Assembly: GCF_023715105.1 (NCBI RefSeq)
Contig: NZ_JAMBNO010000011.1
Coordinates: forward strand, 1 to 64,000
Length of the DNA: 64,000 nucleotides
Direction: 5' to 3'
From: Hydrogenophaga intermedia
GTDB taxonomy: Bacteria > Pseudomonadota > Gammaproteobacteria > Burkholderiales > Burkholderiaceae_C
Positions 42,772 to 51,364 of this stretch are shown one piece after another; the stretch's first letter is position 1, and every line of letters starts with the position of its first letter. The notes beneath the pieces are model-generated. The model worked only from the letters and a program-made list of their open reading frames with translations. It was not told the DNA's origin and made no database searches. The position numbers and the translations under genes are program-made.

Positions 42772-43650
42772 TCAGATCACGTGCGAGCGTGGGCCGGCCG
42801 GCGGCTCGAACAGGTTGACCTTGCGGCGGTAGTCGCTGGGCGTGATGCCCAGGTGCGCGCGAAAGAAGCGCGAGAAATGGCTGGGCGCGGAGAAGCCGAG
42901 TTCGTGCGAGACATCGCCCACCGGTTCCTGGCTGTGGGTGAGCCGCTGCACCGCCGCCTCGAAACGCAGCACGTTGGCGTAGACCAGCGGCGTCACGCGC
43001 GTGTCGCGCTGGAACAGCGTGAAGAAGTGGGCGCGCGACAGACCGGTGGCGGCGGCCAGTCCGTCGACGTCGAGTTCGCGCGCCACGTCCTGGCGCATGA
43101 GGGCGATGGCCTGGCGGATGCGGGGGTCCATGGCCACCGGCGGTTTGCTGCGCAGCAGGCTGGCCAGATCGCGCCAGCCCGAGTAGCTCTCGACCACGGC
43201 GATGATGAGGTTGAACAGCAGGTCCTCGAGGCGCCCGGGGGAGACCTCATCGTCCCACCAGAGTTCGAGCACGAACTCCTCCACCATCTTGCGGGTGGCT
43301 TCGGTGAGTCGAACGCAGGGTTCGGGAAAGAAACGCGGATGACCGGACAGTGCCAACGAGCGCTGCAGCTCGGCCAGCCAGCCGGGCTCGATGTAGAGCG
43401 CCAGGATCAGCGTGCGCGCACCGGGAGGCGCTTCGTGTTCGTAGGCGTGGTGTTCCCAGGCGTTGACGAGCACGGCGGTGTCGTCCGTGAGCGGCGCGCG
43501 CTCTCCGCGCACGCTGAAGGCGCTGTCGGCACCGCCCGCCTTGATCAGGATGTGGCAATGATGATGGGCGTGTCCCACCAGCGGTGCGTCCATGTCCAGC
43601 AGCGCAACCCGGCCGAAACGCCCCTGAAAGATCTTGATGGCTGAGGACAA
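42772..43650 (-). CDS. AraC-family transcriptional regulator
   Basis: 292 residues from a TTG at 43650, chosen because AGGAG lies seven bases upstream; longer in-frame starts look like spacer. The N-terminal cupin has HAHHHCHILIKAGG and WEHHAYEHEAPPGA (His-rich ligand or metal pocket). The C-terminal DNA-binding domain has VDGLAAATGLSRAHFFTLFQ and GDVSHELGFSAPSHFSRFFR followed by HLGITPSDYRR. It lies directly upstream, on the same strand, of the Mo-hydroxylase operon and is its likely regulator. Confidence 0.85.
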   Translation of the reverse strand: MSSAIKIFQGRFGRVALLDMDAPLVGHAHHHCHILIKAGGADSAFSVRGERAPLTDDTAVLVNAWEHHAYEHEAPPGARTLILALYIEPGWLAELQRSLALSGHPRFFPEPCVRLTEATRKMVEEFVLELWWDDEVSPGRLEDLLFNLIIAVVESYSGWRDLASLLRSKPPVAMDPRIRQAIALMRQDVARELDVDGLAAATGLSRAHFFTLFQRDTRVTPLVYANVLRFEAAVQRLTHSQEPVGDVSHELGFSAPSHFSRFFRAHLGITPSDYRRKVNLFEPPAGPRSHVI

Positions 43651-43823
43651 GTTCGAACTCCTGGGCCGAACGATACCGGGATCCGTGGGGACTGAACAGG
43701 TGCCGTCGACAGGGGCATCCGGGTGGTTTCCCAGGGTGGGTCGCCCCGGGAACGGGCCGTGCCGTGACGCATTCTGGCGGTTGAAGCCACCGTTCGCGAA
43801 GCTTCCCGGCCACACACCGGATC

Positions 43824-43857
43824 AAAGGCCCTGGAAGCTCCCGCCTCCAGGGCCTTT
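43824..43857. terminator. Bidirectional intrinsic terminator
   Basis: AAAGGCCCTGGA and its perfect complement TCCAGGGCCTTT flank a 10-base loop. The stem is 12 bp and the T-run is short on either strand. It lies 30 bp after the aldehyde dehydrogenase stop (minus strand), separating the second transporter operon from the AraC gene. Confidence 0.8.
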
Positions 43858-43887
43858 GCCCTCCTCCTCGCGGTTCGTTGCCGCTGA

Positions 43888-45342
43888 TCAGAACGGGTAG
43901 TGCCGCGGTGTGGTCTGCAGGGTGATCCAGCGCAGCTCGGTGAACTCGGCGATGCCGGCCTTGCCGCCGAAGCGGCCGATGCCGGAGCCCTTGACGCCGC
44001 CAAAGGGCATCTGGGCTTCGTCGTGTACGGTGGGGCCGTTCACGTGGCAGATGCCGCTGTCGATCTTGCGCGCGACGTTGAAGGCGCGGGCGATGTCCTT
44101 GCCGAAGACGGCGGCGGAGAGGCCGTACTCGTTGTCGTTGGCGCAGGCGATGGCTTCTTCGGTGTTCTTCACGCGCACGATGCACTTGACCGGTGCAAAG
44201 GTCTCTTCGCGGTAAATGCGCATCTCGGGCGTGACGTGGTCGAGCACGGTGGCGGGCATCAGGGTGTCGGTGCTCTTGCCGCCGCACACCAGTTTGGCGC
44301 CTTTGGCGAGTGCGTCGTCGATGAGTTCGTTGCAGAAGTTCACGGTGTTCATGCCGATCACCGAACCCAGCACCACGGGCTCGGGCTTGCGCGGGTCGCC
44401 CACGGGCAGGTTCTTCGCCTTGTCGCCGAACTTCTTCACGAATTCGTCGGCGATTTTGTTGTCCACGATGATGCGTTCGGTGCTCATGCAGATCTGGCCG
44501 CTGTTGGCGAAAGCACCGAAGGCCGCGCCATTGACGGCGTCGTCGATGTCAGCGTCGTCAAGGATGACCAGCGGTGCCTTGCCGCCGAGTTCCAGCACCA
44601 CGGGCTTCAAGTACTTGGCGCAGGTCATCGCGATGATCTTGCCGACCTTGGTGGAGCCGGTGAAGTTGACGCGCCGCACCGCGGGGTGCGCCACCATGGC
44701 TTCCACCACGGCGCCGGCGTCGGCCGGGGCGTTGGTGATGTAGTTCACCACGCCGGCGGGGAAGCCCGCGTCCTGGAACGATTCGATGATGAGCTGGTGG
44801 GTGCGCGGGCAGTTCTCACTGCCTTTCAGGATGACGGTGTTGCCGCAGGCCAGCGGCACGCAGATGGCGCGCACGCCCAGGATGATGGGCGCGTTCCACG
44901 GCGCAATGCCGAGCACCACGCCCGCGGGCTGGCGCACGCCCATGGCCAGGCTGCCGGGGATGTCGGACGGGATCAGCTCGCCCGAGATCTGGGTGGTAAG
45001 CGCCGCGGCCTCGCGGATCATGCCGGCAGCCAGGAAGCAGTTGAAGCCGGCCCACATGGCGGTGCCACCGGTTTCCGCGGCCACGGCTTCGATGAACTTG
45101 GGCGTATTGGCTTCGAGGGCGTCGGCGGCTTTCAGCAGCAGCGCACGGCGCTCGCCGGGCCCCGTTTCGCTCCAGGTCTTGAAGGCCTCGGCCGCGGCTT
45201 CGACGGCCATCACCGCATCGGCCGGGCTGGCGGCGGGCGCGCGCGTGGCCACGCTGCCGTCAAGCGGGTTGCGCCGTTCGAAGGTGGCGCCTTTTTCGGC
45301 CGTGACTTTGAGGCCGTTGATGAGCATGGACATGTCGGACAT
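43888..45342 (-). CDS. Aldehyde dehydrogenase (aromatic-aldehyde type)
   Basis: 484 residues. Catalytic Cys285 (FANSGQICMSTERI), Glu251 (VVLELGGKAP), Asn150 (APWNAP) and Lys173 (ILKGSE) are in place. The length and the text MWAGFNCFLAAGMIREAAAL and LRWITLQTTPRHYPF near the end resemble vanillin/salicylaldehyde dehydrogenases. It oxidises an aldehyde to an acid with NAD(P)+ in the cytoplasm. It is the last gene of the second Liv-type operon (28 bp after livF), followed by a strong terminator. The true substrate is unknown. Confidence 0.88.
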   Translation of the reverse strand: MSDMSMLINGLKVTAEKGATFERRNPLDGSVATRAPAASPADAVMAVEAAAEAFKTWSETGPGERRALLLKAADALEANTPKFIEAVAAETGGTAMWAGFNCFLAAGMIREAAALTTQISGELIPSDIPGSLAMGVRQPAGVVLGIAPWNAPIILGVRAICVPLACGNTVILKGSENCPRTHQLIIESFQDAGFPAGVVNYITNAPADAGAVVEAMVAHPAVRRVNFTGSTKVGKIIAMTCAKYLKPVVLELGGKAPLVILDDADIDDAVNGAAFGAFANSGQICMSTERIIVDNKIADEFVKKFGDKAKNLPVGDPRKPEPVVLGSVIGMNTVNFCNELIDDALAKGAKLVCGGKSTDTLMPATVLDHVTPEMRIYREETFAPVKCIVRVKNTEEAIACANDNEYGLSAAVFGKDIARAFNVARKIDSGICHVNGPTVHDEAQMPFGGVKGSGIGRFGGKAGIAEFTELRWITLQTTPRHYPF

Positions 45343-45370
45343 GGTTCTCTCCTTGGGTTCGGGTCTCGGT

Positions 45371-46186
45371 TCAGGTGGTCACGGCGGCCTTGCGCCGCGC
45401 CACCGCGTCGGCGGCGTTGGTGGTGCCGGTGGCGGGGTCCTTGTCGGCGCCCAGGTAGGCCTCGCGGATGACGGTGGAGCGCGCCAGCAATTTCGCGGGC
45501 CCGCTGGCCACGATGGCGCCGCGTTCGAGCACGTAGCCGCGGTCGGCCACGGCCAGCGCCTTCTTCACGTTCTGCTCCACCATCAGCACGGTGGTGCCGG
45601 CGTCGGCAATGCGGCGCGCAATCGCCAGCAGCTCGTCCACCATCTTCGGCGCCAGGCCGAGCGAAGGTTCGTCGAGCATCAAGAGGCGCGGCGCGCACAT
45701 CATGGCGCGCGCCACGGCCACCATCTGCTGCTCGCCACCGCTCATGGTGCCGGCCAGCTGGTTGGCGCGTTCGCGCAGTTTCGGGAAATCGTTGAAGGCT
45801 TGCTCGATGCGGCGCGCGCGTTCGCCTTTCGGCACCAGCCAGCCACCGAGTTCCAGGTTCTCGGTCACCGTCATCTGCGGGAACAACTGCCGGCCTTCGG
45901 GCACCAGCGCCACGCCGGTCTCCACGATCTCATGTGTCTTCTCGGGCAGTTCTTCGCCGTCGAACAACACCGTGCCCTGGCGCGGGATGAGGCCGTTGAG
46001 CGCCTTGAGCAGCGTGGTCTTGCCCGCGCCGTTGGGGCCCAGCACCACGGTGAGGCCGGGTCGCGCTTCGAGCTTCAAGTCGCGCAGCACCAGGAAGGCG
46101 CCGTAGCCCGCGCTCAGGCCATCGACCTTCAGGTGCGCCTGCTTCGCGCCGCCCAGGCGGAACGGGGTGTCGCGGTGCCACATCAT
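45371..46186 (-). CDS. Branched-chain-type ABC transporter ATPase (LivF), second system
   Basis: 271 residues from the first of two adjacent ATGs (46186, 46183). Walker A GPNGAGKTT, signature MSGGEQQMVAVARAMM, Walker B LMLDEPSLGLAP and VEQNVKKALAVA are present. An extra C-terminal tail of about 25 residues (GTTNAADAVARRKA) is unlike the first LivF. It overlaps livG by 4 bp. Confidence 0.93.
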   Translation of the reverse strand: MMWHRDTPFRLGGAKQAHLKVDGLSAGYGAFLVLRDLKLEARPGLTVVLGPNGAGKTTLLKALNGLIPRQGTVLFDGEELPEKTHEIVETGVALVPEGRQLFPQMTVTENLELGGWLVPKGERARRIEQAFNDFPKLRERANQLAGTMSGGEQQMVAVARAMMCAPRLLMLDEPSLGLAPKMVDELLAIARRIADAGTTVLMVEQNVKKALAVADRGYVLERGAIVASGPAKLLARSTVIREAYLGADKDPATGTTNAADAVARRKAAVTT

Positions 46187-46977
46187 GCTGCGGCCCCTTC
46201 GGTTTCGGGTTCGCTCATCTCGTCGCCCAGGTAGGCCTCGATCACCTCGGGGTTGCGGATCACCGCGCGCGGCACGTCGTCGGCGATCTTGCGGCCCTGG
46301 TGCAGCACGATGACGCGCTCCACGTGGCGCAGCAGCGTGCTCACCGCGTGCTCGATCCACACCACGGTGAGGTCGAGCTCGTCGCGCAGGCGGCGGATCA
46401 GGCGCGCCATTTCCTCCACCTCGTTCTCGGTGAGGCCGGCGGCCACTTCATCCAGCAGCAGCAGCTTGGGCCGCGTGGCCAGCGCCATGCCGATCTCCAG
46501 CAGCCGCTGTTGCGAAGGCGTGATGGCGGCGGCCGGCAGGTCGGCCTGCGCGGACAGGCCAATCAGGCCGAGGATGCTGTCGGGCGTGCGCAGCACCCAG
46601 GGCACGCCGACCTCGTCGCCCCAGAAGATGTACTCGCGCCGGCGCTTGCCCGCGAACTTGAGGCCGAAGGCGATGTTGTCGCGCACGAGCATGTCGCCAA
46701 AGGTCCGCGGCGTCTGGAAGGTGCGCGCCAGGCCGTGCGCTGCGAAGCGGTGTGGCGCCTTGCCGGCAAGCGAGCGGCCGCGCAACTCAAGCCGGCCGCT
46801 GGTGGGTTTGGTGACGCCCGAGACGGCGTTGAAGAAGGTCGTCTTGCCCGCGCCGTTGGGGCCAATGATGCCCACCAGCTCGCCAGGCATGAAGGTCGCG
46901 CTCACGTTGTCGACGGCGGTGAGGCCACCGAAGCGCACGGTGATGTCTTTGGCAACCAGGAGGGGCTCAGTAGACAT
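46183..46977 (-). CDS. Branched-chain-type ABC transporter ATPase (LivG), second system
   Basis: 264 residues from the ATG at 46977. Walker A is GPNGAGKTTFF, Walker B is LLLLDEVAAGL, and WIEHAVSTLLRHVERV holds the switch His. The signature region reads ITPSQQRLLEIGMALAT: SPSQQ-type in place of LSGGQ, seen in some LivG paralogues of this order but unusual. It overlaps livM by 11 bp. Confidence 0.9.
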   Translation of the reverse strand: MSTEPLLVAKDITVRFGGLTAVDNVSATFMPGELVGIIGPNGAGKTTFFNAVSGVTKPTSGRLELRGRSLAGKAPHRFAAHGLARTFQTPRTFGDMLVRDNIAFGLKFAGKRRREYIFWGDEVGVPWVLRTPDSILGLIGLSAQADLPAAAITPSQQRLLEIGMALATRPKLLLLDEVAAGLTENEVEEMARLIRRLRDELDLTVVWIEHAVSTLLRHVERVIVLHQGRKIADDVPRAVIRNPEVIEAYLGDEMSEPETEGAAA

Positions 46978-47995
46978 GCCGCGCCTCCCGCTGTTTCTTC
47001 TCGCGCTGCTTGCGGCGTTCGGTCTCGCCGCTGAGGTCGTCCTTGGTTTCTTTCCACCAGGCCTTGAGGTCGCGCCACCAACCCTTGAAGGTGTCGCTGC
47101 GCACCGAGGCCAGGCCACCCGGCAGGTACAGCACCGAGAGGATGAGCAGCAGGCCGAGCGACATCATGTAGATCTGCGGCACCTGCAGGCGCAGGGTTTC
47201 GGCAAGCACGCTGAACACGATGGCAGCGATCAGCGGGCCCCACAGCGTCATGGCGCCGCCGATGAGCGCGATCAGCACGGTTTGAAAACCAATGAAGGGG
47301 TTGAAGACGGTGTGCGGGTCGATGTAGGTCCAGCGCACGCTCATGGCCGCGCCCACGGCGCCCGCGATGGCCGCGGTGAGCGCGAAGCCGGCCGTCTTCA
47401 CCAATCGTGTGTTCACACCAAGCGTCTGCGCGCGCTGCTCGTCGGCACCGATGCCCTGCATGGCCAGGCCGAAGCGCGTGCGGCGGATCCAGATGGAGAG
47501 GAACACCGCCAGCACCGCGAGCAGCAGCACGGTGAAGTAGATGGTGTCGCGCTCGGGCACCACCATGAGCACGCGGCCCACGGTGCCGGTGACGCTTTTC
47601 TCGAAGTAGCTGATGGCGTGGCGGATGAGCTCCGTCATGCCGAAGGTGAGCACCGCGAAGTAGGTGCCGCGCAGGTGCAGCACCGCCGCGCCCATCACGA
47701 TGGCCACCACCGCCGCGATGCCTGCGCCGGCGGCGATGGCGACCGGCCAGCTCAGCGTCTCCAGCCCGATGGCGCTGGTGTACGCGCCGATGCCGAAGAA
47801 CGCCGAGGTGGCGAGCGAGAGGTAGCGCGTGGTGCCGCAGAACAGCGCCCAGCTCGACGAGAGGGCGATGTACATCAGGCAGGTGAGCGCCATGGAGACG
47901 ACGAATTCGCTCGCGAAGCCGGGCAGGACCACGGCCCAGCCGGTGAGGCCGAACAGCACGAGCAAATCGCGGATGAGGAATTGCCTGGAGGTCAT
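46967..47995 (-). CDS. Branched-chain-type ABC transporter permease (LivM), second system
   Basis: 342 residues with about nine membrane segments; ALSSSWALFCGTTRYLSLAT and ALIGGAMTLWGPLIAAIVFS are typical. The C-terminal 45 residues are highly charged (EKKQREARHVY end) and extend into the cytoplasm. It overlaps livG and, by 4 bp, livH. Confidence 0.9.
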   Translation of the reverse strand: MTSRQFLIRDLLVLFGLTGWAVVLPGFASEFVVSMALTCLMYIALSSSWALFCGTTRYLSLATSAFFGIGAYTSAIGLETLSWPVAIAAGAGIAAVVAIVMGAAVLHLRGTYFAVLTFGMTELIRHAISYFEKSVTGTVGRVLMVVPERDTIYFTVLLLAVLAVFLSIWIRRTRFGLAMQGIGADEQRAQTLGVNTRLVKTAGFALTAAIAGAVGAAMSVRWTYIDPHTVFNPFIGFQTVLIALIGGAMTLWGPLIAAIVFSVLAETLRLQVPQIYMMSLGLLLILSVLYLPGGLASVRSDTFKGWWRDLKAWWKETKDDLSGETERRKQREKKQREARHVY

Positions 47996-48894
47996 GCTTT
48001 TCGGGTCTTTCGCGAGAACAGACCTTCAGGGCGCAGCAGCAGCACGCCGATGAACACGATGTAGCTCAGCAGGGCCTTGAGCGACGGGTTGGTGAAGTGC
48101 ATGCCGATGGCCTCGATGACACCGAGCAGCAGGCCGCCGGCGAGCGCGCCGCCCATGCTGCCGAAGCCGCCGAGCGTGATGACGATCAGCGCCGTGACGG
48201 TGTAGGGCTCGCCCATGGACGGGCTGATGGTGTAGGCCATGGAGAGCAGACAGCCCGCCACGCCCGAAAGACCCAGACCGATGCCGAACATGAGCGGGTG
48301 CAGACGCTTGGTGTCGATGCCCATGAGCTGCGCACCGGTGGGCGACTGCATGAGCGCGCGCACGCCTTTGCCCAGCAGGGTGGTGCGCAACAGCACGATG
48401 AGCGCGCTGGCGAACAGCAGCGCCAGGCCGAACACCAGCAGCTTGTTGACCGCGAACTGCGCCTGCCCGCCGGGCAGCGGAATGGCGAACGGCTGGGTGA
48501 GGAAGTCGTAGCCGCGCAGGTCGCCGCCCCAGATCCAGCTGATGGCGTTCTGCACCAGGAACATGAGGCCGAAGGCGACCATGAGGCCGCGCGCCTCGAA
48601 CACGTCCAGGTTGGGCGAGGTGGCGGTGAGCCGGCGAAAGCACAGCCAGTGCACCGCCACGCCGATGCCGAACAACAGCGCAAACGAGACCGGGATCATC
48701 CACAGCGGCGAGAGCCCGAAGGTGGCCGCCACCATCCAGGTGATGAAGGCGCCCACCATCAGGAACTCGCCATGCGCGATGTTCAGGATGCGCATGAGCC
48801 CGTACTGCAGGTTCAGACCCAACGCGACGAGCGCATAGATGCCCCCGGTGATGAGGCCGGAGGCGATGAGCTCGATCCAGGAGGAAAAAGACAT
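47992..48894 (-). CDS. Branched-chain-type ABC transporter permease (LivH), second system
   Basis: 300 residues from the ATG at 48894, with GGAGG just upstream. LGLNLQYGLMRILNIAHGEF and VITLGGFGSMGGALAGGLLL are the LivH signatures. It lies 115 bp after the binding-protein gene, a gap filled by three hairpins (see 48931-49000), and overlaps livM by 4 bp. Confidence 0.92.
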   Translation of the reverse strand: MSFSSWIELIASGLITGGIYALVALGLNLQYGLMRILNIAHGEFLMVGAFITWMVAATFGLSPLWMIPVSFALLFGIGVAVHWLCFRRLTATSPNLDVFEARGLMVAFGLMFLVQNAISWIWGGDLRGYDFLTQPFAIPLPGGQAQFAVNKLLVFGLALLFASALIVLLRTTLLGKGVRALMQSPTGAQLMGIDTKRLHPLMFGIGLGLSGVAGCLLSMAYTISPSMGEPYTVTALIVITLGGFGSMGGALAGGLLLGVIEAIGMHFTNPSLKALLSYIVFIGVLLLRPEGLFSRKTRKA

Positions 48895-48930
48895 GCAGGC
48901 AACGCGTGAAGGGATGTCGTCGGGAATGCC

Positions 48931-49000
48931 GCGGATCCGGCTTCGCCGGTCCGCAGGCATGGCCCCCTTGAGGGGGGTGACGCGCCGCGGGCGCGGCGCG
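48931..49000. repeat. Three consecutive hairpins between binding-protein and permease genes
   Basis: Hairpin 1: GCGGATCCGG/CCGGTCCGC around TTCG (48931-48953, one-base bulge). Hairpin 2: CCCCC-TTGA-GGGGG (48963-48976). Hairpin 3: CGCGCCGC-GGGC-GCGGCGCG (48981-49000, perfect 8-bp arms). They fold the same on either strand. No U-run follows, so they are not classical terminators. They look like a REP-type element and may stabilise the upstream binding-protein message or limit read-through. Confidence 0.75.
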
Positions 49001-49009
49001 GGGGTGGTC

Positions 49010-50206
49010 TTACCTCCAGGCGGGCTTGTTCGGGTTCAATGCCGCGGTGGCCACCTGCTTGGGCCACACCACCTCGAACTCACCGTTCTGCCATTGGCCC
49101 ACGGTACCCGGCGTGCCCACGTTCTCGCTGCCCTGGAACTTGATGTCACCAATGATGGTTTTGTGGGTGGTGTTGGCCACGTAGTCGCGGATGGCCTTGC
49201 GGTCCAGACCGTGCGCCTTGACGGCGTTGGTGAGGATCTCCAGACCGGCCCAGGCCGCGCCGCTGGCCCAGCGGTCGGGTTCCTTCTTCTGGCTGGCCAC
49301 GTGGGCGTCGAAGTAGGCCTTGGCAGCAGCGCTGGTCTTGCTGTTCCACGAGCCCATGCCGAGCACGCCCTCGGCGCCCGCCGGCGTCATGACGTTCTTG
49401 TAGAGCGGGAAGGCGGTGCCGACCGACGCGTAGAAGAACTTCGGATTGAAGCCGATCTCCTTGCTCTGGCGGCTGGCCAGAATGGTGTCGGGCGGATAGG
49501 TGAAGCCCACGAACGCGTCGGGATTCTTGTCCTTGATGCTGCGCAGCGTGGGGCTCAAGTCTTTCACGCCACCGGGGTAGCTGGTGTCCTGCACGAGGTT
49601 GATGCCGGTGCCCTGCAGCGCCACCTTGAGGGCGGCGTAGTTCTCCAGGCCGAAGAGGTCATCCACGTAGATGCAGGCCACGCTCTTGACGCCATTGGCC
49701 TTGAGCATGTCGACCAGCGCGCCGCACATGGCCGCGGGCTGCTGCAGCAGCAGGAAGAAGTAAGGCAGCTTGAGCTCGACCAGCCGTTTGGACAGCGCGG
49801 TGGGCGCGAGGAAGGGGTAGCCGAAGCGGTTGGCCAGGGGCGCGACGGCGAAGTTGGCGTTGGAACCCCAGGGCGGCAACACGAGGTCGACCTTGTCGCT
49901 GCCCATGAGCTTCTCGTAGGTGCGCACCACGGTTTCCACGTCGCTGCGGTCGTCGCTGCTGATGAGCTCGATGCGGCGGCGCACGCCCTTCACGTCCAGG
50001 CCACCGGCGGCGTTCTGTTGCTCGGCCCAGAGCAGGAAGTTGGGCTCCTGGCTGGTCTGGGCACCACCGGTCCACGGGCCGGTGCGGGCCATGGTGTAGC
50101 CGATGCGCACAGGCGTGTTCTGGGCCATCAGTTGCGGGGCAACCGCCATCGCGCCCACGGCGGCTGCGGTCTGCTGGATCATCACTCGGCGGTTGCTCAA
50201 GGCCAT
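49010..50206 (-). CDS. ABC transporter periplasmic substrate-binding protein, second system
   Basis: 398 residues from ATG 50206 with AGGAGA upstream. A signal peptide with a twin-arginine-like NRRVMIQQTAAAVGAMAVAP ends near QLMAQ. The mature part TPVRIGYTMARTGPWTGGAQ and the fold VDLVLPPWGSNANFAVAPLA are those of Peripla_BP_6 proteins. It is first in the operon with livHMGF and the aldehyde dehydrogenase, and diverges from an AraC regulator. The ligand is unknown but likely linked to an aldehyde or its precursor. Confidence 0.9.
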   Translation of the reverse strand: MALSNRRVMIQQTAAAVGAMAVAPQLMAQNTPVRIGYTMARTGPWTGGAQTSQEPNFLLWAEQQNAAGGLDVKGVRRRIELISSDDRSDVETVVRTYEKLMGSDKVDLVLPPWGSNANFAVAPLANRFGYPFLAPTALSKRLVELKLPYFFLLLQQPAAMCGALVDMLKANGVKSVACIYVDDLFGLENYAALKVALQGTGINLVQDTSYPGGVKDLSPTLRSIKDKNPDAFVGFTYPPDTILASRQSKEIGFNPKFFYASVGTAFPLYKNVMTPAGAEGVLGMGSWNSKTSAAAKAYFDAHVASQKKEPDRWASGAAWAGLEILTNAVKAHGLDRKAIRDYVANTTHKTIIGDIKFQGSENVGTPGTVGQWQNGEFEVVWPKQVATAALNPNKPAWR

Positions 50207-50316
50207 GGCTTGTCTCCTGGTGTTGGGTTGTCCTCGGACAGCCACATCGTAGGAAAAGCCCCGCAACGCCGCTATGCCGAAGATGCACTGTCTGCTTGAC
50301 CAATCGCGCATGGCGA

Positions 50317-50332
50317 TGCGGGTTTACCCGCA
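50317..50332. promoter_or_regulatory. 16-bp palindrome in the divergent AraC/binding-protein spacer
   Basis: TGCGGGT-TT-ACCCGCA is a perfect 7-2-7 inverted repeat, 49 bp before the AraC ATG and 111 bp before the binding-protein ATG. It is the best operator candidate in the 174-bp spacer. The palindromic form is more like a dimeric regulator than the direct repeats usual for AraC proteins. Confidence 0.5.
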
Positions 50333-50380
50333 ATGTGCAACGGCGCGCGGGGGCATGCCAGGGGCCGGACAATCGCCGGC

Positions 50381-51346
50381 ATGAGCCAACCCACCCCGAT
50401 GAGCACCGACGCTGTGGCGCCGGCCGAGCGCGCTGCGATCTGGCGCGAGTGGGTATGGACGCACTTCGGCGGACTCGACTCGGACCTGTACGGCGACACC
50501 ACGTTCGAAGGCCACATGAGCGCGTCGCGCGCCGGCGACGTGATGCTCACGCGGCTGGAGGCCAACCGCCACCGCGTGATCAAGAGCGACCGCCTGGCGC
50601 GCGCGAGCGAGCGGCCCTACCTGAAGATCGTGGCGCCCTGGCGCGGCAGCGCGGGCGTGGCCCAGGCCGGGCGGGAAGCCTGGGTGCGCCCGGGCGGCTG
50701 GTCGATCTACGACACCACCAACCACTACGCGGTGGCCAACCCTGAACGCGTGGAGCACCTGATCGTGATGCTGCCGCGCGAGCAGCTCAGCGAGCGCGGG
50801 TTGTCGCTGGAGCCGCTGATGGCGCGCCAGATCGGTGGCGTGAGCGGCATCGCACGCGTGGCGCTGGAAACCATGCGCACCACCTACCAGGAATTGCCGG
50901 GCATGAGCGAGGCCGCGGCGCGCGGCGCCGGCGAGGCCATCGTCGAGCTGGTGCGGCTGTCGCTGCTGGAACTCGCGGGCCGCGCCGACGGGCGCTCACA
51001 ACTCGAGTCGTTTCGCGACCGCATCCGTGTGCACATCGGCCGCCACCTGCGCGACCCCGGCCTCTCGCTGGATCACATCGCGAGCGCCATGAACTGCAGC
51101 AAGCGCCACCTGCACAAGGCCTTCAGCGCCGAGGACGACACGCTGGCGCAGTACATCCAGCGCCAGCGCATCGAGGCCTGCATGCGCGACCTGGCCGACC
51201 CGCGGCGCGCCGAGCGCACCATCACCGAGATCGCGTTCTCCTGGGGCTTCAACAACACGGCGCACTTCAGCCGTGTGTTTCGCGAGCACACCGGCGTCAC
51301 GCCGTCGGCTTTTCGCGCCGGGGCGTTGCCCGGTGCCGCGCGCTGA
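50381..51346 (+). CDS. AraC-family transcriptional regulator (AraC_binding_2/FeaR-like)
   Basis: 321 residues. The N-terminal domain (IWREWVWTHFGGLDSDLYGD, YLKIVAPWRGSAGVAQAGRE, WSIYDTTNHYAV) resembles the AraC-binding-like domain of FeaR/XylS-type regulators of aromatic catabolism. The C-terminal HTH has LDHIASAMNCSKRHLHKAFS and ITEIAFSWGFNNTAHFSRVF with TGVTPSAFR. It diverges from the second transporter operon and probably activates it with an aromatic effector. Confidence 0.88.
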   Translation: MSQPTPMSTDAVAPAERAAIWREWVWTHFGGLDSDLYGDTTFEGHMSASRAGDVMLTRLEANRHRVIKSDRLARASERPYLKIVAPWRGSAGVAQAGREAWVRPGGWSIYDTTNHYAVANPERVEHLIVMLPREQLSERGLSLEPLMARQIGGVSGIARVALETMRTTYQELPGMSEAAARGAGEAIVELVRLSLLELAGRADGRSQLESFRDRIRVHIGRHLRDPGLSLDHIASAMNCSKRHLHKAFSAEDDTLAQYIQRQRIEACMRDLADPRRAERTITEIAFSWGFNNTAHFSRVFREHTGVTPSAFRAGALPGAAR

Positions 51347-51364
51347 GCCCAGGGCGCTGCGCGA

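Noticed and set aside
35914..45342. Ferulate/vanillin pathway (ech, fcs, vdh)
   Set aside because: A CoA ligase, a crotonase and an aromatic aldehyde dehydrogenase are present, but the crotonase does not match feruloyl-CoA hydratase/lyase text and the dehydrogenase is in another operon. No gene symbols were given.
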